A DNA stretch of 14,436 nt from Nitrososphaerota archaeon (GTDB taxonomy: Archaea; Thermoproteota; Nitrososphaeria; Nitrososphaerales; UBA183), in the NCBI GenBank assembly GCA_029784825.1, contig JAFMAU010000049.1:1-14436 (forward strand). The letters are read 5' to 3'. Below are positions 1-6,592 of this stretch, piece after piece. The first letter of the stretch is position 1, and the number at the start of each line of letters is the position of its first letter. Under the pieces are notes generated by a model. The model ran no database searches, was not told where the DNA came from, and saw nothing but the letters and a program-made list of their open reading frames with translations. The position numbers and the translations under genes are program-made.

Positions 1-1
1 G

Positions 2-61
2 GAACAGGCCCAGAAGGCCTCGAGGCTCATCAGGGAAGCGATGTTGGTGAGCGAGAAATGA
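2..61 (+). CDS. 3' end of an unidentified upstream gene (partial)
   Basis: An open frame enters from the left edge and ends with TGA at 59-61. It encodes 19 residues, EQAQKASRLIREAMLVSEK. The stop overlaps the ATG of asd in an ATGA junction, so this is very likely the previous gene of the same operon. The piece looks like a charged amphipathic C-terminal helix. It is too short to assign to a family. Given the neighbours, an aspartate-pathway or aromatic-pathway enzyme is possible, but nothing in the residues shows it. Confidence 0.5.
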   Translation, partial: EQAQKASRLIREAMLVSEK

Positions 62-1122
62 GAGAGCTGAGCGCTGCTCTGCTTGGGGCGACCGGGGCTG
101 TCGGACAGCGTTACCTCACTTTGCTCGCCAAGCACCCCTTCATCAGACTCGAGGTGCTGATGGGGGGCAGTTCTGCCGGGGAGAGTTACGGAAAGGCGGC
201 CAGGTGGCTGCAGGCCGAGGGGATTCCTGAAGAGTTCGCCGGCAAGAAAATCTCGGCTTCGACCCCGGAAAGTGCGCGGGGTTGCGACCTCGTCTTCTCT
301 GCCCTCCCCTCCGATGCGGCAGCCGAGCTGGAGCCCGAGTTCGCCGCTGCCGGCTTTGAAGTCATAAGCGAGGCAAGCGCCCACAGGATGGACAGGGACG
401 TTCCGCTCATGATCCCGGAGGTGAATGCTGGACACCTCGCCATCTTGGATGTTCAGAAGAGGAGGAGGAACTGGAAGGGCTCCCTAGTCACCACGCCGAA
501 CTGCACAGCGACCGGGCTGGTCATCGTGATGAAACCGCTCCTGGACGACTTCAGGCTCAGGAGGGCCATCGTCACCTCCATGCAAGCGATTTCCGGGGCC
601 GGTTTCCCAGGTGTCCCATCCTTGCTGATCACCGAGAACGTGATACCTTACATCAAGAACGAAGAGGAGAAGGTAGCCGCCGAGTCGAAAAAGATTCTCG
701 GCACTCTTGCGAAGGGCAGCATAGCTGACCCGGAGATGGAATTGGCCATCTCCTGCAACCGTGTCCCTGTCATCGACGGTCACATGGAGACACTCTACGG
801 GGAGTTCCCGAAAGCCATTAACTCGAAAGAGGTGAGCGATTCCCTGGGATCGTTCCGGGGCCCACCTCAGAAGTTGCGCCTCCCTTCCGCCCCCGATTGG
901 CCCATCATAGTAAGAGAGGAGCCAGACAGGCCGCAGCCTCGCCTGGACAGGCTCTCCGGATCTGTTCCCGGCATGAGCGTGGTGGTCGGGAGGGTGAGGA
1001 AGGGCATCGGGAGGAACTCGGTCCAGCTCACCTTGCTTTCGCACAACACGATAAGAGGCGCCGCGGGGACAGCGATACTCACAGCCGAACTGATGGAGAA
1101 AGAGGGATACCTGGGTAGGTAG
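58..1122 (+). CDS. asd: aspartate-semialdehyde dehydrogenase
   Basis: This enzyme reduces L-4-aspartyl phosphate with NADPH to L-aspartate 4-semialdehyde in the cytosol. The product is the precursor of Lys, Thr and Met, and in archaea with the ADH route also of dehydroquinate. The 354-residue protein has the N-terminal nucleotide loop GATGAVG (10-16), the nucleophile Cys149 in TTPNCTATG, QAISGAG (176-182), and the substrate-binding and catalytic segment CNRVPVIDGH with Arg235 and His242. Length and motifs fit the archaeal/fungal class of the family. The ATG at 58 overlaps the preceding stop and has a GGTGA seven bases upstream (46-50). ADH synthase follows two bases after the stop, placing the maker of aspartate semialdehyde next to a consumer. 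The identification is secure. Confidence 0.96.
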   Translation: MRELSAALLGATGAVGQRYLTLLAKHPFIRLEVLMGGSSAGESYGKAARWLQAEGIPEEFAGKKISASTPESARGCDLVFSALPSDAAAELEPEFAAAGFEVISEASAHRMDRDVPLMIPEVNAGHLAILDVQKRRRNWKGSLVTTPNCTATGLVIVMKPLLDDFRLRRAIVTSMQAISGAGFPGVPSLLITENVIPYIKNEEEKVAAESKKILGTLAKGSIADPEMELAISCNRVPVIDGHMETLYGEFPKAINSKEVSDSLGSFRGPPQKLRLPSAPDWPIIVREEPDRPQPRLDRLSGSVPGMSVVVGRVRKGIGRNSVQLTLLSHNTIRGAAGTAILTAELMEKEGYLGR

Positions 1123-1124
1123 CA

Positions 1125-1916
1125 ATGGTGTCAGGAAAGTCGGTCAGGCTGGCCCGCATAACCGAAGGGGGCAAGATGCTCTGCATCCCGATGGACCACT
1201 CCATAACCGACGGTCCGGTGAGGGGGCTCGAAGACCCGGAGCTGATGATCAGGGCGGTGGCCAAGGGAGGGGCCACGGCCGTCCTCGCACACAAGGGGAT
1301 TCTCAAGGCCCTCCGGAATCCGCCAATCGTCGGGATGATTCTTCACCTTTCCGCGAGCACGTCGCTCGGGCCCTCTCCTAACAGAAAGGTCCTCATCGCC
1401 ACAGTCCGGGAAGGGATTAGGCTGGGGGCAGATGCCATCTCGGTACACGTCAACGTAGGAAGCAGGGAGGAGCCGGAGATGCTTCAACAGCTGGGAAGCG
1501 TCGCCGAGGAATGCGACTCCTGGCAGGTCCCCCTCATTGCCATGATGTACCCGCGGGGCGAGGGGATCAAGCAGCCGCTGGAGCCAGGCACGGTCGCCCA
1601 TGTTGCGCGCATTGGAGCCGAAGCCGGGGCAGACCTGGTGAAGACCGTCTACACCGGGAGCACTGAGACTTTCAGGGAGGTAGTTAGGAAGTGTCCTGTC
1701 CCAGTTGTTCTAGCAGGCGGAGCGAAGGCGGACTCGGATCAGGCGCTTCTGGAACTCGCAGATTCGGTGATGAAGGCAGGGGCGATGGGAATCACATTCG
1801 GGAGGAACGTCTTCCAGCATCAGAGTCCGACAGCCATCGTGAAGGCGCTCAGGAGCGTGGTCGTGGAGGGACGCAGCGTCGAAGACGGATTGGAGGTGCT
1901 CCATGCTGCAGTCTAG
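1125..1916 (+). CDS. 2-amino-3,7-dideoxy-D-threo-hept-6-ulosonate synthase (class I aldolase family)
   Basis: The inferred role is the first step of the archaeal dehydroquinate route: a transaldolase-like reaction joining a fragment of 6-deoxy-5-ketofructose 1-phosphate to aspartate semialdehyde, giving ADH. It replaces DAHP synthase. The 263-residue protein is a DhnA-type class I aldolase barrel. Visible features are Asp24-His25 in CIPMDHS, Tyr142 in MMYPRG, the probable Schiff-base Lys173 in ADLVKTVYTG, Lys201 in LAGGAK, and a C-terminal phosphate-binding stretch GAMGITFGRNVFQ. Lys173 and Tyr142 correspond to the catalytic Lys/Tyr pair of the Methanocaldococcus enzyme. A plain fructose-bisphosphate aldolase of the same family is the alternative, but asd upstream and DHQ synthase II downstream decide for ADH synthase. 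The gene overlaps the next one by 14 bases. Confidence 0.93.
   Translation: MVSGKSVRLARITEGGKMLCIPMDHSITDGPVRGLEDPELMIRAVAKGGATAVLAHKGILKALRNPPIVGMILHLSASTSLGPSPNRKVLIATVREGIRLGADAISVHVNVGSREEPEMLQQLGSVAEECDSWQVPLIAMMYPRGEGIKQPLEPGTVAHVARIGAEAGADLVKTVYTGSTETFREVVRKCPVPVVLAGGAKADSDQALLELADSVMKAGAMGITFGRNVFQHQSPTAIVKALRSVVVEGRSVEDGLEVLHAAV
1892..1898 (+). promoter_or_regulatory. ribosome binding site for DHQ synthase II gene
   Basis: GGAGGTG lies inside the end of the ADH synthase gene, four bases before the ATG at 1903. It matches the archaeal anti-Shine-Dalgarno sequence well and supports this start despite the 14-base gene overlap. Confidence 0.7.
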
Positions 1917-2913
1917 AGAGAAGGAGATTGTCCTGTTTGCGACTTCGAGCATATCGAGAGGAACCCTGAGCGAGGCGAAGAGGAGCGGTATAAGCCGAAT
2001 CCTCACGAGAGAGGCTTCTCCGATCGAAGAGAGCGGCCTCTCCTTCGTCCTTCTCTCAGACCGTCCGGGCGAGGGTTTCGCGAGCTGGGTGAAGATAGGC
2101 GGAGCGCAAGACGTCCGGAGGGCGGTGGAGGCCGGGTCGCTGGACCAGTCCTTCGTCGTGGTCGAATGCTCGGACTGGAAGATAATCCCTCTCGAGAACC
2201 TCGTCGCCGAATTCAGGCGCATGGGCCACAGACTCTACGCCTACGCGAGTTCGAGGGAGGAGATTGACACCGCCTTCAACGTGCTGGAGAAGGGCGTGGA
2301 CGGAGTAGTGATACCGCAGTCTGCGCTCTCCTTTCTCCCGCGGGCGACGGCCTTCCTGGCGACCTCGTTTCCCCTGCTGCTTGCCCGGGTGACCAGGGTT
2401 GTTGACGCCGGTGTGGGCGACAGGGCCTGCGTCGACACTACGTCCAAGCTCCAGCCGGGCGAAGGAATGCTCGTCGGGAGCAAGGCCAGCTTCTTCTTCC
2501 TGGTGCATGGTGAGACATTGAGTTCCGAGTACATCCCTGCGCGGCCCTTCCGGGTCAACGCGGGCGCACTCCACAGCTACATCTTGTCGTCTGACCGTAA
2601 AACGAGATACCTCTCCGAGCTGGAGCCCCCGGACAGAGTCGCGATCATCGACGGCCTCGGAAATCCCCGCGAAGCATCGGTTGGAAGGGTGAAGATAGAG
2701 CGCCGTCCAATGGTCCTGATTGAGGCGACAGTCGACGGCGAGGCCGGGGCGGTGATCCTGCAGAAAGCGGAGACGGTACGCCTCGTGAGGAGCGACAGGA
2801 CTCCCGTCTCTGTCACAGACGTGAAGGCTGGAGACGAAGTCCTGGTGCACACCGAAGTGGTCAAGGCCCGTCATTTCGGCGGTGAGGTAGACGAGAGCAT
2901 CCAGGAGAAGTAG
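1903..2913 (+). CDS. 3-dehydroquinate synthase type II (archaeal)
   Basis: In this family (MJ1249 type) the enzyme oxidatively deaminates and cyclises ADH to 3-dehydroquinate using NAD+. It stands in for bacterial AroB, to which it is unrelated. The 336-residue protein shows the family signatures in order: VECSDWKIIPLENL (87-100), VDAGVGDRACVDT (167-179), GEGMLVGS (186-193), ARPFRVNAGALHSYI (213-227), TRYLSEL (234-240), VGRVKIERRPM (260-270), and a C-terminal KAGDEVLVHTE followed by RHFGG. Length is usual for the family. The start is supported by a GGAGGTG four bases upstream. About 28 non-coding bases follow before the proposed aroD start, the widest gap in the operon. The assignment is secure. 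Confidence 0.95.
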   Translation: MLQSREKEIVLFATSSISRGTLSEAKRSGISRILTREASPIEESGLSFVLLSDRPGEGFASWVKIGGAQDVRRAVEAGSLDQSFVVVECSDWKIIPLENLVAEFRRMGHRLYAYASSREEIDTAFNVLEKGVDGVVIPQSALSFLPRATAFLATSFPLLLARVTRVVDAGVGDRACVDTTSKLQPGEGMLVGSKASFFFLVHGETLSSEYIPARPFRVNAGALHSYILSSDRKTRYLSELEPPDRVAIIDGLGNPREASVGRVKIERRPMVLIEATVDGEAGAVILQKAETVRLVRSDRTPVSVTDVKAGDEVLVHTEVVKARHFGGEVDESIQEK

Positions 2914-2927
2914 GGCACCGGACCGCC

Positions 2928-2932
2928 GAGGG
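2928..2932 (+). promoter_or_regulatory. possible ribosome binding site for aroD
   Basis: GAGGG ends nine bases before the CTG at 2942 proposed as the aroD start. The match to the anti-Shine-Dalgarno sequence is partial. It is the only such motif between the preceding stop and the conserved N-terminus of AroD. Confidence 0.4.
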
Positions 2933-2941
2933 AACCGACCT

Positions 2942-3616
2942 CTGAAACGGACTCGGATATGCACCTCCCTTCTGGCTCCTACCTGCGAGGGCCTCGCAGC
3001 CAAGGCCCGCAAAGCGATTGCAAAGGGGACCGACCTGGTTGAGTTCAGGTTGGACATGCTTCGCTCCCCTAGGATCAGTCAGATCAGAGGAGACCTCGAA
3101 GCCTATGCCGAGCGGGCCATCTTCACGCTTCGCAGACCCGACGAAGGGGGAGGTTTCAAGGGCAGCGAGCCCGAAAGGCTCGCACTGGTGAGTGAAAGTG
3201 CAGGGCTGGAGCCGGCGTACTTCGACATCGAACTCAGGACTCTGAAAGCCAACCGCGAGCTTGCAAGAACTAGGCTCGGCCAAAGGACCATCGTGTCCTG
3301 GCACGGCCTGGCCGGCACGCCCGACCGTGCGCGCCTGCTTTCTTTGATGGCCGACGCTTCGGCCTTCGGTCTGCCGAAGATTGTCCCGGCGGCCAGGAGC
3401 AGCGTGGACAACTTGGCAGTGCTCTCGCTCTACGACCGGCCGGGACCTCCCCCCATAGCGTTCTGCATGGGCCAGCCCGGGCTCCTTTCCCGGGTCATGG
3501 CCATCGAGAGGGGCACCCCCATTGCCTACGCGTCACTTGATGGTGAACGGACCGCAGAGGGGCAGCTCTCCCTCGGCCAGGCGCTCGCGATTCGGAGGAG
3601 ACTGGAATCTGCCTGA
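2942..3616 (+). CDS. aroD: 3-dehydroquinate dehydratase type I, apparent CTG start
   Basis: AroD dehydrates 3-dehydroquinate to 3-dehydroshikimate through a lysine imine. From CTG 2942 the product has 224 residues, normal for type I enzymes. It begins (M)KRTRICTSLLAPT and then shows Glu34, Arg36 and Asp38 in EFRLD, Glu97 in FDIEL, His121 in SWHGL, the Schiff-base Lys146 in GLPKIVPA, Arg184 in LLSR, and Gln208 near the C-terminus, so all active-site positions are present. The frame has no ATG, GTG or TTG between the in-frame stop at 2888 and a TTG at 3050. Starting at that TTG would remove strand 1 and the EFR residues. A CTG start with GAGGG nine bases upstream is the simplest reading; a small indel near 2957-2961 is the alternative. 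The product is certain; the exact start is inferred. Confidence 0.92.
   Translation: MKRTRICTSLLAPTCEGLAAKARKAIAKGTDLVEFRLDMLRSPRISQIRGDLEAYAERAIFTLRRPDEGGGFKGSEPERLALVSESAGLEPAYFDIELRTLKANRELARTRLGQRTIVSWHGLAGTPDRARLLSLMADASAFGLPKIVPAARSSVDNLAVLSLYDRPGPPPIAFCMGQPGLLSRVMAIERGTPIAYASLDGERTAEGQLSLGQALAIRRRLESA
3594..3600 (+). promoter_or_regulatory. ribosome binding site deciding the aroE start
   Basis: GGAGGAG is a strong Shine-Dalgarno match inside the 3' end of aroD. It sits eight bases before CTG 3609 but 23 bases before the ATG at 3624, so it favours initiation at CTG. Confidence 0.6.
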
Positions 3617-4442
3617 CAAATACATGCTTCTCGGCGCCAGCGTCGGGCACTCTCCCACTCCGCTCATGATGGGTGCGGCCTTCAGAGCGACGGGCATCGA
3701 CGCAGTCTACCAAGCCCTCAGCGTCGGGCCTGCGGAATTCGCTTCGGTGTTCGAGAGCCTCCGCGAATCCGGGGTCGACGGCATGAACGTCACCATGCCC
3801 TACAAGGGCACGGTGCCGCCGCTCCTCGATGCCCTTGACGTGGTATCGTCAAGCGTAGGCGTGGTGAATACGATCAGGAAGGAAGGGAGGGGATACAAGG
3901 GATACAACACCGATGTCTACGGAATAGTTCACCCTCTGAAGTCGAGGGGGATCCGGAGGGTCGCGGCGGCGGCAGTTCTGGGGACGGGAGGAGCCTCGAG
4001 GGCCTTCGTCGCTGCCATGCACGAACTCGGATGCGAACGCTTGACGGCAATTTCCAGGCGGCCGGGGGCATCGTCGGCATTCTTCGCTGACATGAAGCGC
4101 GCCTTCCCCTCGATGGGAATCGGGTCTGCCTCGGTCGAGACCCTTGGCTCAGAAAGGTTCGATCTGTTCTTCAACGCTTCCCCCTGCGGCTCCAATGGGA
4201 TTCCGATCCCGGCCCGACTGACAAGAATCCTCGACCGCGGCCCGACCGTCTTCGACGCCGTCTACTTCCCTGTCGAGACGGAACTGATCAGGCAGGCGGG
4301 GGAGAGGCATTGCCCGGTCGTCTATGGCCATGAGATGCTGCTGCACCAGGGGGCCGAAGGCTTCAGAATCTGGACGGGAGAAGCGCCGCCCCTGTCTGCC
4401 ATGCGGGAAGCCCTGATGGCGTCCTTGGAGGTCCCTGCATGA
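3609..4442 (+). CDS. aroE: shikimate 5-dehydrogenase, probable CTG start
   Basis: AroE reduces 3-dehydroshikimate to shikimate with NADPH. Read from CTG 3609, the protein has 277 residues. It opens (M)PDKYMLLGASVGHSPTP, matching the family's first strand and shikimate-binding HSxSP motif (here HSPTP). It continues with catalytic Lys66 in NVTMPYK, Asn87 in VVNTI, Asp102 in GYNTD, the nucleotide loop GTGGAS (125-130), and the C-terminal HEMLLHQGAEGFRIWTG containing Gln247. Start alternatives are ATG 3624, which loses the first five residues and lacks a well-spaced ribosome site, and an upstream TTG at 3522, which would overlap aroD by 95 bases with unrelated sequence. CTG 3609 overlaps the aroD stop by eight bases, suggesting translational coupling. 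The end overlaps the aroK ATG in an ATGA junction. The product is certain; the start is likely. Confidence 0.93.
   Translation: MPDKYMLLGASVGHSPTPLMMGAAFRATGIDAVYQALSVGPAEFASVFESLRESGVDGMNVTMPYKGTVPPLLDALDVVSSSVGVVNTIRKEGRGYKGYNTDVYGIVHPLKSRGIRRVAAAAVLGTGGASRAFVAAMHELGCERLTAISRRPGASSAFFADMKRAFPSMGIGSASVETLGSERFDLFFNASPCGSNGIPIPARLTRILDRGPTVFDAVYFPVETELIRQAGERHCPVVYGHEMLLHQGAEGFRIWTGEAPPLSAMREALMASLEVPA
4427..4432 (+). promoter_or_regulatory. ribosome binding site for aroK
   Basis: GGAGGT lies six bases before ATG 4439, inside the end of aroE. This is ideal spacing and confirms the ATGA-coupled start. Confidence 0.65.
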
Positions 4443-5313
4443 TGATTGGAATGGCGAAGGCGATGGGGGCTGTGAGCGTGGTCAACGCGATTGCCAGCGG
4501 CAAAGGGGCCACGGTCTCGGTAGAGCTCCCCACCGCGGCGAAGGTCGCAGTCAGGGAGGAGAGGGGGAGCTGGCGCGCGCTCAACAACGGCCAGGAGACG
4601 AAATCTCGGCTGGTGCTGAGCTCACTTCGTCTGGCCATCTCGATGCTCGGGAGGGACCCCGGACGGTACTCGGGTTCGGTCGACACGACCCTGTCTGCGC
4701 CCATGGGGGTGGGGCTCAAGACCTCTTCCTCCACTTCGATAGCCGTTGCGCTCGCCGTCTGGGACGCGTTCGGGAAGAGTTCTCCGCCGTCCGCTGAGAT
4801 TCTGAATGCAGCGTCCGTTCGTCCATGTCGAGTGGAGTCAGCATCACCGGAGCGATGGACGACGCCGCTTCATGCTTGCTCGGGGGAGTGAACTTCGTCG
4901 ACAACTCTTCGAGGAGGATCTTGTCTCGGATCAGGCTCGGGAGAGCGCTTCATGTGCTCGTCAGGGTGCCCCGGGAGGAAAGCAAGCGCGGAAGCATCCG
5001 TAGAGAGTATGCCAGGAGGTTCTCCAATCTTGCGGATTCCATATTCAGGATTGGGATGGAAGGGAGCACCTGGAAGGCGATGACCCTCAACGGGCTGATG
5101 TACTCGTCCATCTACGGCTACGACCCCTCGGATGCGTTGCAAGCGTTGGAGGCAGGCGCCCTTGGTTCGGGTCTCTCAGGCACAGGACCCGCCGTGGCCG
5201 CGGTCTTCGAGAGACAGAACGAGGCGGAGAGCCTGGCCCGGAGCTGGGCCGAAGGAGGCGCACAGGTGATCAGAACGATGACGAGCGACGGGGGCGCGAC
5301 CCTTGGCCAGTAG
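4439..5313 (+). pseudogene. aroK: archaeal GHMP-type shikimate kinase, reading frame broken once
   Basis: The enzyme would phosphorylate shikimate to shikimate 3-phosphate with ATP. Archaea use this GHMP kinase instead of the bacterial P-loop AroK. The first frame (4439-4891) encodes the N-terminal half, with VVNAIASGKGA and the ATP-binding loop PMGVGLKTSSSTS (88-100), up to SAEILNAASVR. It then drifts into unrelated residues. The second half is in the next frame (usable from about 4822 to 5313): GVSITGAMDDAA, LGGVNFVDN, LNGLMYSS and the third GHMP motif GSGLSGTGP. Joining the frames at 4822 with one missing base gives about 291 residues and the same spacing as the Methanocaldococcus protein. 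Both halves are well conserved, so a sequencing error or a very recent mutation is likelier than decay. I see no slippery heptamer. The frame starts at an ATGA overlap with a strong ribosome site. Confidence 0.88.
4811..4825 (+). other. frameshift point in aroK
   Basis: The residues SVR can be read in both frames here. The sequence contains CGTCC twice (4812-4816 and 4820-4824), flanking CGTT. Homology needs a one-base step back, meaning one base is missing relative to an intact gene. The short direct repeat could favour slippage in replication, or in sequencing and assembly. Confidence 0.75.
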
Positions 5314-6592
5314 CGTGAAGCTTGTCGCGAAAGGGCAGCTCAGAGGCAGAGTCCAGGTACCGCCGAGCAAGAGCTACACCCACAGGGCAGTGATCATGGC
5401 CGGTCTCTCTCGCGGCAGGAGCAGGGTCGACTCCCCGCTCCTTTCGCGGGACACGCTCGCCACCATCGAGGCCTGCAGGGCGATGGGGGCAGAGCTGGAG
5501 GAGTCGGGAGCCTCTCTGACCATCTCGGGCTCGGAGCCGCACGCCTCCGAAGACGTCGTGAACGTCGAGAACTCGGGGACGACCCTCAGGTTCATGACTT
5601 CGGTCTTCTCGCTTCCCGAAAGAGGCTTGACGATCCTGACCGGGGACGAAAGCATCCGCCGGAGGCCGATGGGAACCCTCCTCGACGCACTTGCGATGCT
5701 CGGGGCGAATGCGCGGTCGGCGAGGGGCAATGGTTGCGCGCCGATAATAGTGGGAGAAGGAGGGTTGGCCGGTGGCACAGCCGAGGTGCGCGGGGGAGTC
5801 TCTTCACAGTTCATCTCCTCAATCTTGATCTCTGCCCCCCTTGGCAGGGGGAACGTCAGGCTTCAGGTCTCCAACGCTGTCTCCAGGCCTTACATCGACG
5901 CCACCCTCAAGCTCTCAGAACTTCATGGCGTACAGGTGCGCAGGGACGGCTACTCCGACTTCTCGGTCGAATCGGGACAGGAGTACAAGGCCTGCGACTT
6001 CTCCATACCCGGGGACTTCAGCTCCGCTTCGTTCATCATGGGAGCGGTGGCGCTGGTCGGAGGTGAGGTCGAGCTGGGCGGGCTCACGACTGCGCTTCCC
6101 CAGGGCGACTCGGCCATCGTAGAACTTCTGCGAAGGCTCGGGGTCGAGGTCGTCCAGCGGCCGGGCTCGATTCTGGTGAGGTCTGACGGCGACAAGCTCA
6201 GGGGAGGGAAGTTCGATCTGTCCGATACGCCAGATCTTCTGCCTGTCCTCGGCGCCCTGGCCCTGAAGTGCGACGGACCTTTGGAGGTGAGCGGCGTCGC
6301 ACACGCCAGATACAAGGAGACAGACAGGATAAGCGTCACCGCAGAGGGGCTCGCGAAGGTCGGAGCCAAGATAGATGAGCGTCCAGACGGATTGAGGATA
6401 ACAGGGCCTTCGCACCTTCTTCCCGCCGCCCTCAACGCCCACGAGGACCACAGGATGTTCATGGCTTTCTCTCTGGCCTCGCTGCTCCTCCCGACCGGCA
6501 TTCCCGTAGTCGGCTCGGAGAGCCTCGACGTGTCCTATCCATCTTTCCTGGCCGACATGCAACGACTTGGCGCTTCGGTGGAGATGGCATGA
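5303..6592 (+). CDS. aroA: 3-phosphoshikimate 1-carboxyvinyltransferase (EPSP synthase)
   Basis: AroA transfers enolpyruvyl from PEP to shikimate 3-phosphate. The 429 residues hold the two-domain inside-out barrel with all signatures: PPSKSYTHRA with Lys23, Ser24 and Arg28; NSGTTLRF (90-97); RRRPMG (119-124); GGVSSQF (164-170); DTPDLLP (308-314) with the catalytic acidic residue; RYKETDR (336-342); and DHR (382-384). Phe97 occupies the place of Pro101 of the E. coli enzyme. The start is uncertain: TTG 5303 overlaps aroK by 11 bases, while GTG 5315, one base after the aroK stop, would give MKLVAKG. Neither has a strong ribosome site. The end overlaps the aroC ATG as ATGA. The function is certain. 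Confidence 0.96.
   Translation: MASSVKLVAKGQLRGRVQVPPSKSYTHRAVIMAGLSRGRSRVDSPLLSRDTLATIEACRAMGAELEESGASLTISGSEPHASEDVVNVENSGTTLRFMTSVFSLPERGLTILTGDESIRRRPMGTLLDALAMLGANARSARGNGCAPIIVGEGGLAGGTAEVRGGVSSQFISSILISAPLGRGNVRLQVSNAVSRPYIDATLKLSELHGVQVRRDGYSDFSVESGQEYKACDFSIPGDFSSASFIMGAVALVGGEVELGGLTTALPQGDSAIVELLRRLGVEVVQRPGSILVRSDGDKLRGGKFDLSDTPDLLPVLGALALKCDGPLEVSGVAHARYKETDRISVTAEGLAKVGAKIDERPDGLRITGPSHLLPAALNAHEDHRMFMAFSLASLLLPTGIPVVGSESLDVSYPSFLADMQRLGASVEMA
6577..6583 (+). promoter_or_regulatory. ribosome binding site for aroC
   Basis: GGTGGAG lies five bases before ATG 6589, inside the end of aroA, in keeping with coupled translation across the ATGA overlap. Confidence 0.5.

Noticed and set aside
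2914..2941. Possible promoter or terminator in the widest intergenic gap
   Set aside because: The 28 bases are GC-rich, with no TATA-like AT stretch and no T-run; only a GAGGG ribosome-site-like motif is seen.
2056..3057. 333-codon open frame on the minus strand opposite the DHQ synthase II gene
   Set aside because: It has low-complexity, Arg-rich composition, no recognisable motif, and is fully opposite a strongly conserved gene.
3522..3608. Upstream extension of aroE to TTG 3522
   Set aside because: The added 29 residues have no resemblance to AroE, lie entirely inside the conserved end of aroD, and place the strong GGAGGAG site inside the gene.
4805..4830. Programmed -1 frameshifting in aroK
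   Set aside because: No X-XXY-YYZ slippery heptamer is visible at the point of frame change; the local sequence is a short CGTCC repeat.
4825..5313. Second half of aroK as an independent gene starting at ATG 4825
   Set aside because: No ribosome site precedes this ATG, and the half-protein lacks the ATP-binding loop. It is better read as the continuation of the interrupted kinase.
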